Below are positions 5,993-8,521 of a stretch of 8,521 bases of DNA, one piece after another. This DNA is from an uncultured Clostridia bacterium (lineage in GTDB: Bacteria; Bacillota; Clostridia; Oscillospirales; Acutalibacteraceae). How positions within the stretch are numbered: position 1 is the stretch's first letter; every line of letters begins with the position of its first letter. The notes below the pieces were generated by a model, which saw only the letters and a program-made list of their open reading frames with translations, had not been told where the DNA came from and searched no databases. The stretch spans positions 1-8,521 of the forward strand of contig CAJOQU010000110.1 in NCBI GenBank assembly GCA_905236975.1, read 5' to 3'. The position numbers and the translations under genes were made by a program.

Positions 5993-6011
5993 GGTGTAAA
6001 AAACTTACACC
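5993..6011. promoter_or_regulatory. Inverted repeat GGTGTAA/TTACACC upstream of the DUF421 gene
   Basis: GGTGTAA (5993-5999) and TTACACC (6005-6011) form a perfect 7-bp inverted repeat with the 5-base spacer AAAAC, about 73 bases before the DUF421 gene. There is no T-run, so a terminator is unlikely and an operator is the better guess. No regulator is recognised. I see no clear sigma-A promoter in 5854-6083. Confidence 0.45.
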
Positions 6012-6083
6012 ACTTGGCAGCCGGGACGTATGCTTTCTTCGCCCTGTTTGTGCCGAGGTTTGAACGGCGGAATGGAGATTGTT

Positions 6084-6785
6084 ATGAAACTTTTGCAGAT
6101 TGCGGTAACATCATTGGTTTCTCTGTTGGTATTACTGATCTTAACAAAACTGGTCGGAAACCGGCAATTATCTGAATTGAATATGTTTGATTATATTGTC
6201 AGCATCACCATCGGCTCCATTGCCGCTGAAATGGCCACGGAATTGGAAAATCCCGAACGACCGTTAGTGGCCATGGTAATTTATGCACTGGTGTCGATTA
6301 TTTTTTCCTTTGCTACCAGCAAATCGCTGACCATTCGGCGTCTTCTTTTCGGACAGCCGGTATTTTTGATGAAAAACGGCAAACTGTTTCGCGATAACTT
6401 TCAAAAATCGCGGTTGGATCTCGGTGAATTTTTAATGCAATGCCGCTTGGCGGGGTACTATAACATAGCTGATCTGGACAGCTCCATTATGGAACCGAAC
6501 GGCAAGATCAGCTTTTTGCCCCTGGCCGATAAACGACCCGCCACCCCCGAAGATATGCAATTGAAACCGCAGAAGGATCACGTTTTCATCAATGTGGTGT
6601 TGGACGGCGAGGTGTCAAAAAGGAATTTAAAAACCGCGGGGTGGGACGAAACTGCCCTGCGTGATCGCCTGAAACGGGAAAAGGTCTCGCTGCAAGACGT
6701 CTTTTTGGCTACGCTTGATACCGATGGCGAATTTCATCTTTTTAAAGCCGACGAGTTTCAAAAAGACCAAAACTTTTTTGATTGA
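6084..6785 (+). CDS. DUF421 (YetF-like) membrane protein
   Basis: The product is 233 residues, close to the 231 of B. subtilis YetF, and matches the DUF421 pattern. Three N-terminal hydrophobic segments lie at about residues 4-24, 34-52 and 60-78. They enclose the family motif GNRQLSELNMFDYIVSITIG (25-44). A soluble domain follows, with GQPVFLMKNGK (90-100), LDLGEFLMQCRLAGYYNIAD (111-130) and MEPNGKISFLP (136-146). Members have no settled biochemical role. Related proteins occur in spore formers, and DUF421-containing proteins in some Bacillus strains affect spore membrane properties and heat resistance, so a link to spores is possible but unproven. The start at 6084 is chosen because GGAG lies 6 bases upstream; in-frame ATGs at 6030 and 6072 lack good spacing. 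The gene stands alone between a terminator and the groESL promoter. Confidence 0.87.
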   Translation: MKLLQIAVTSLVSLLVLLILTKLVGNRQLSELNMFDYIVSITIGSIAAEMATELENPERPLVAMVIYALVSIIFSFATSKSLTIRRLLFGQPVFLMKNGKLFRDNFQKSRLDLGEFLMQCRLAGYYNIADLDSSIMEPNGKISFLPLADKRPATPEDMQLKPQKDHVFINVVLDGEVSKRNLKTAGWDETALRDRLKREKVSLQDVFLATLDTDGEFHLFKADEFQKDQNFFD

Positions 6786-6828
6786 TCCATTGACTTTTAT
6801 CGAAGCCTTTGGTTTGCTGTGCTTCCTT

Positions 6829-6858
6829 TTCAAAAAACTTTCTGATTTTGAATTTTTT
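6829..6858 (+). terminator. Weak possible terminator after the DUF421 gene
   Basis: TTCAAAA (6829-6835) pairs with TTTTGAA (6846-6852) around a 10-base loop, followed by six T. The stem holds only one G-C pair, so it would be inefficient. A GAAGC/GCTTC pair just upstream (6802-6825) has a large loop and may help. It is the only candidate stop for transcription from the DUF421 gene into groES. Confidence 0.3.
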
Positions 6859-6901
6859 ACTGTTTAAATTTTAACAATTATTAAATTTTTTGTTCCCCCT
6901 C

Positions 6902-6929
6902 TTGACTTTTCCTGATTTTTGACTAAAAT
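6902..6929 (+). promoter_or_regulatory. Sigma-A-like promoter of groESL, no CIRCE seen
   Basis: TTGACT (6902-6907), a 16-base spacer and TAAAAT (6924-6929) give a good vegetative promoter. Transcription would start near 6936, about 43 bases before groES. The CIRCE operator (TTAGCACTC-N9-GAGTGCTAA), usual for HrcA control of groESL in Gram-positives, is absent from 6786-6978. A CtsR-type tandem GGTCAAA is also not seen. Confidence 0.7.
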
Positions 6930-6978
6930 GGGTATTACAGTAAAAATTTGGTTAAATTCTGATTGGAGGAACCATGCT

Positions 6979-7263
6979 ATGAAATTAAAACCTTTGGCCG
7001 ATAACGTCGTTATTCAAGCGACTGAGGCAGAAGAAACCACCAAAAGCGGCATTGTGCTAACATCCGCCGCTAAGGAAAAACCGCAGGTCGCCGTTGTGGT
7101 AGCCGTTGGACCGGGCGGAACGGTTGACGGGAAAGAGGTCAACATGACCGTCAAGGAGGGCGATAAGGTCATCGCCGCAAAATATGCCGGAACCGACATT
7201 AAAATTGACGGTGAAGAGTATACCATACTTCATCAGTCTGACATTTTGGCAATTGTGGAATAA
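6979..7263 (+). CDS. groES: Co-chaperonin GroES (10 kDa chaperonin)
   Basis: GroES is the heptameric lid that closes the GroEL folding chamber in the cytoplasm. The 94-residue product has the normal family length. KPLADNVV (4-11) replaces the common RPL-DRV start. The mobile loop spans about 16-33 and holds the hydrophobic GroEL-binding tripeptide in GIVL (24-27). VAVGPGG (41-47), EGDKVIAAKYAGT (60-72) and the C-terminal DILAIVE (88-94) are typical. The start at 6979 follows GGAGGA with an 8-base gap; the frame is open further upstream but without a ribosome binding site, and those codons would lie in the leader. A three-codon frame ATGCTATGA overlaps the start and is probably meaningless. 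groEL follows after 17 bases in the same operon. Confidence 0.96.
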   Translation: MKLKPLADNVVIQATEAEETTKSGIVLTSAAKEKPQVAVVVAVGPGGTVDGKEVNMTVKEGDKVIAAKYAGTDIKIDGEEYTILHQSDILAIVE

Positions 7264-7280
7264 TCGGAGGGAAATGCACT

Positions 7281-8521
7281 ATGGCAAAAAATATTATTTT
7301 TGGCGAGGATGCGCGCAAGTCGCTCCAAACCGGCGTAGATAAATTAGCAAACGCTGTGAAAGTCACCTTGGGTCCGAAGGGCCGTAATGTGGTGTTGGAC
7401 AAAAAGTACGGATCTCCGCTGATCACCAATGATGGCGTAACCATTGCAAAAGAGATCGAACTGGACGATCCGTTTGAAAACATGGGCGCACAGCTGGTAA
7501 AAGAAGTTTCGGTCAAAACCAACGACGCCGCGGGCGACGGCACCACCACCGCCACCGTATTGGCGCAGGCGCTCATTAACGAAGGCATGAAAAACATTGC
7601 CGCCGGCGCCAACCCCATGGTGGTCAAAAAAGGCATCAAGTCGGCGGTTGATACCGCTATTGCCACCGTGGTCGGCAATTCTCAAAAGGTCAGCGGCAGT
7701 GATGATATTGCCCGCGTAGCTACCGTTTCTTCGGGCGACGAGGTTATTGGCAAGCTGATTGCCGAGGCTATGAGCAAGGTTACGGCTGACGGCGTGATCA
7801 CCGTGGAAGAATCCAAAACCGCCGAGACCTACTCGGAAGTGGTTGAGGGCATGCAGTTTGACCGCGGGTACATCACCCCTTACATGGTAACCGATTCCGA
7901 CAAGATGGAAGCCGTGATCGACGACGCGCTTATCCTGATTACCGATAAAAAGATTTCCAATATCCAAGAGATCCTGCCCCTTTTGGAGCAGATCGTCCAA
8001 TCCGGCAAAAAGCTGGTCATCATCGCCGAAGACATTGAGGGCGAGGCGCTCTCTACCCTGATAGTGAACAAACTGCGCGGCACCTTTACCTGCGTAGCCG
8101 TGAAAGCTCCCGGCTTTGGCGACAGACGCAAAGAAATGCTGCGCGACATTGCCATTTTGACCGGCGGCGAGGTTATTTCGGAAGAGCTTGGGCTTGAACT
8201 GAAAGACACCACCATGGATCAACTTGGCCAAGCACGTCAGGTCAAGGTGACCAAAGAAAACACCATTATTGTAGACGGTGCGGGCAATTCGGCTGACATT
8301 AAAGACCGCATTTCGCAGATCCGCAACGAGCTTGCCGTGACCACTTCGGACTTTGATAAAGAGAAATTGCAGGAGCGCCTTGCAAAGCTTGCGGGCGGTG
8401 TAGCGGTTATCAAGGTCGGCGCTGCAACCGAAATTGAAATGAAGGACAAGAAGCTCCGCATTGAGGACGCTCTCTCGGCGACCAAGGCCGCTGTAGAGGA
8501 AGGCATCGTCGCGGGCGGCGG
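7281..8521 (+). CDS. groEL: Chaperonin GroEL, 5' part (cut by the window end)
   Basis: GroEL forms the double-ring ATP-dependent folding chamber that works with GroES. About 413 codons of the expected roughly 540 are present, and the frame is intact to the edge. Visible signatures are TLGPKGRNVVLD (29-40), ITNDGVTIAKEIEL (48-61) and the nucleotide-binding GDGTTTATVLAQ (85-96) with D86. The apical domain includes EGMQFDRGYITPYMVTD, and the stretch EDALSATKAAVEEGIVAGG ends at residue 413 with D396, the counterpart of the ATP-hydrolysis aspartate. Ribosome binding site GGAGGG precedes the start by 9 bases. A long open frame on the opposite strand is a shadow of this gene. Nothing unusual is seen in the sequence present. 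Confidence 0.98.
   Translation, partial: MAKNIIFGEDARKSLQTGVDKLANAVKVTLGPKGRNVVLDKKYGSPLITNDGVTIAKEIELDDPFENMGAQLVKEVSVKTNDAAGDGTTTATVLAQALINEGMKNIAAGANPMVVKKGIKSAVDTAIATVVGNSQKVSGSDDIARVATVSSGDEVIGKLIAEAMSKVTADGVITVEESKTAETYSEVVEGMQFDRGYITPYMVTDSDKMEAVIDDALILITDKKISNIQEILPLLEQIVQSGKKLVIIAEDIEGEALSTLIVNKLRGTFTCVAVKAPGFGDRRKEMLRDIAILTGGEVISEELGLELKDTTMDQLGQARQVKVTKENTIIVDGAGNSADIKDRISQIRNELAVTTSDFDKEKLQERLAKLAGGVAVIKVGAATEIEMKDKKLRIEDALSATKAAVEEGIVAGG

Noticed and set aside
7344..8231. A 295-codon open frame on the minus strand inside groEL
   Set aside because: It is exactly antisense to well-conserved GroEL sequence, its translation is rich in His/Gly/Asn/Phe as codon-shadow frames are, and it has no family likeness.
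1..8521. CRISPR array, tRNA, rRNA or insertion sequence
   Set aside because: I saw no regularly spaced long repeats, no tRNA-like cloverleaf, no rRNA sequence and no transposase. The only recombinase is Xer-like and in a conserved chromosomal context, so it is not taken as an integrase of a mobile element.

Overview
The window looks like chromosomal DNA of a spore-forming, low-to-mid GC Gram-positive bacterium. Class Clostridia is likely, probably close to the Oscillospiraceae (Clostridium cluster IV). The evidence is a SpoIIM-type sporulation gene directly upstream of a XerD-type recombinase gene (an arrangement known from Bacillus and Clostridia), strong AGGAGG ribosome binding sites, sigma-A-like promoters in AT-rich gaps, and GroES/GroEL and FabG-like proteins with a clostridial flavour. 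The species call is inference from remembered protein style, not from a search.

Layout: bases 1-702 hold no intact gene. They contain a cluster of hairpins (59-152) and short broken reading frames that look like a decayed gene. A strong terminator at 703-755 ends the minus-strand gene putP (sodium/proline symporter, 809-2335). Upstream of putP lie an AT-rich control region with two inverted repeats, then a tightly spaced minus-strand operon read as spoIIM (4012-4641), xerD-like (3110-3994) and a TetR-family regulator (2506-3096). A 431-bp divergent control region (4642-5072) separates this operon from a plus-strand FabG-like short-chain dehydrogenase (5073-5807) with its own terminator. Next come a DUF421/YetF-type membrane protein (6084-6785) and the groES-groEL chaperonin operon (6979 to the window end, groEL cut off).

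The most interesting part is the divergent region. It carries four same-orientation copies of TTATGTAAAC, two of them extended to TTATGTAAACT. That 11-mer is the XerD-binding arm of the Bacillus subtilis dif site as I remember it. A fifth copy with one mismatch (TTATGTCAACT) overlaps the -35 box of a strong sigma-A-like promoter reading towards spoIIM-xerD. I see no convincing XerC arm, so these look like isolated XerD half-sites: an autoregulatory array, or XerD-dependent loading/unloading sites, rather than a normal dif. The encoded XerD also has Lys in place of the first catalytic Arg. A sigma-E-like promoter sits directly in front of spoIIM, so the operon may have a vegetative, XerD-sensitive promoter and a mother-cell sporulation promoter.

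The rest is mainly housekeeping: proline uptake, a reductase, a conserved membrane protein and the chaperonin. The groESL promoter region lacks the CIRCE operator usual for Gram-positive groESL operons.
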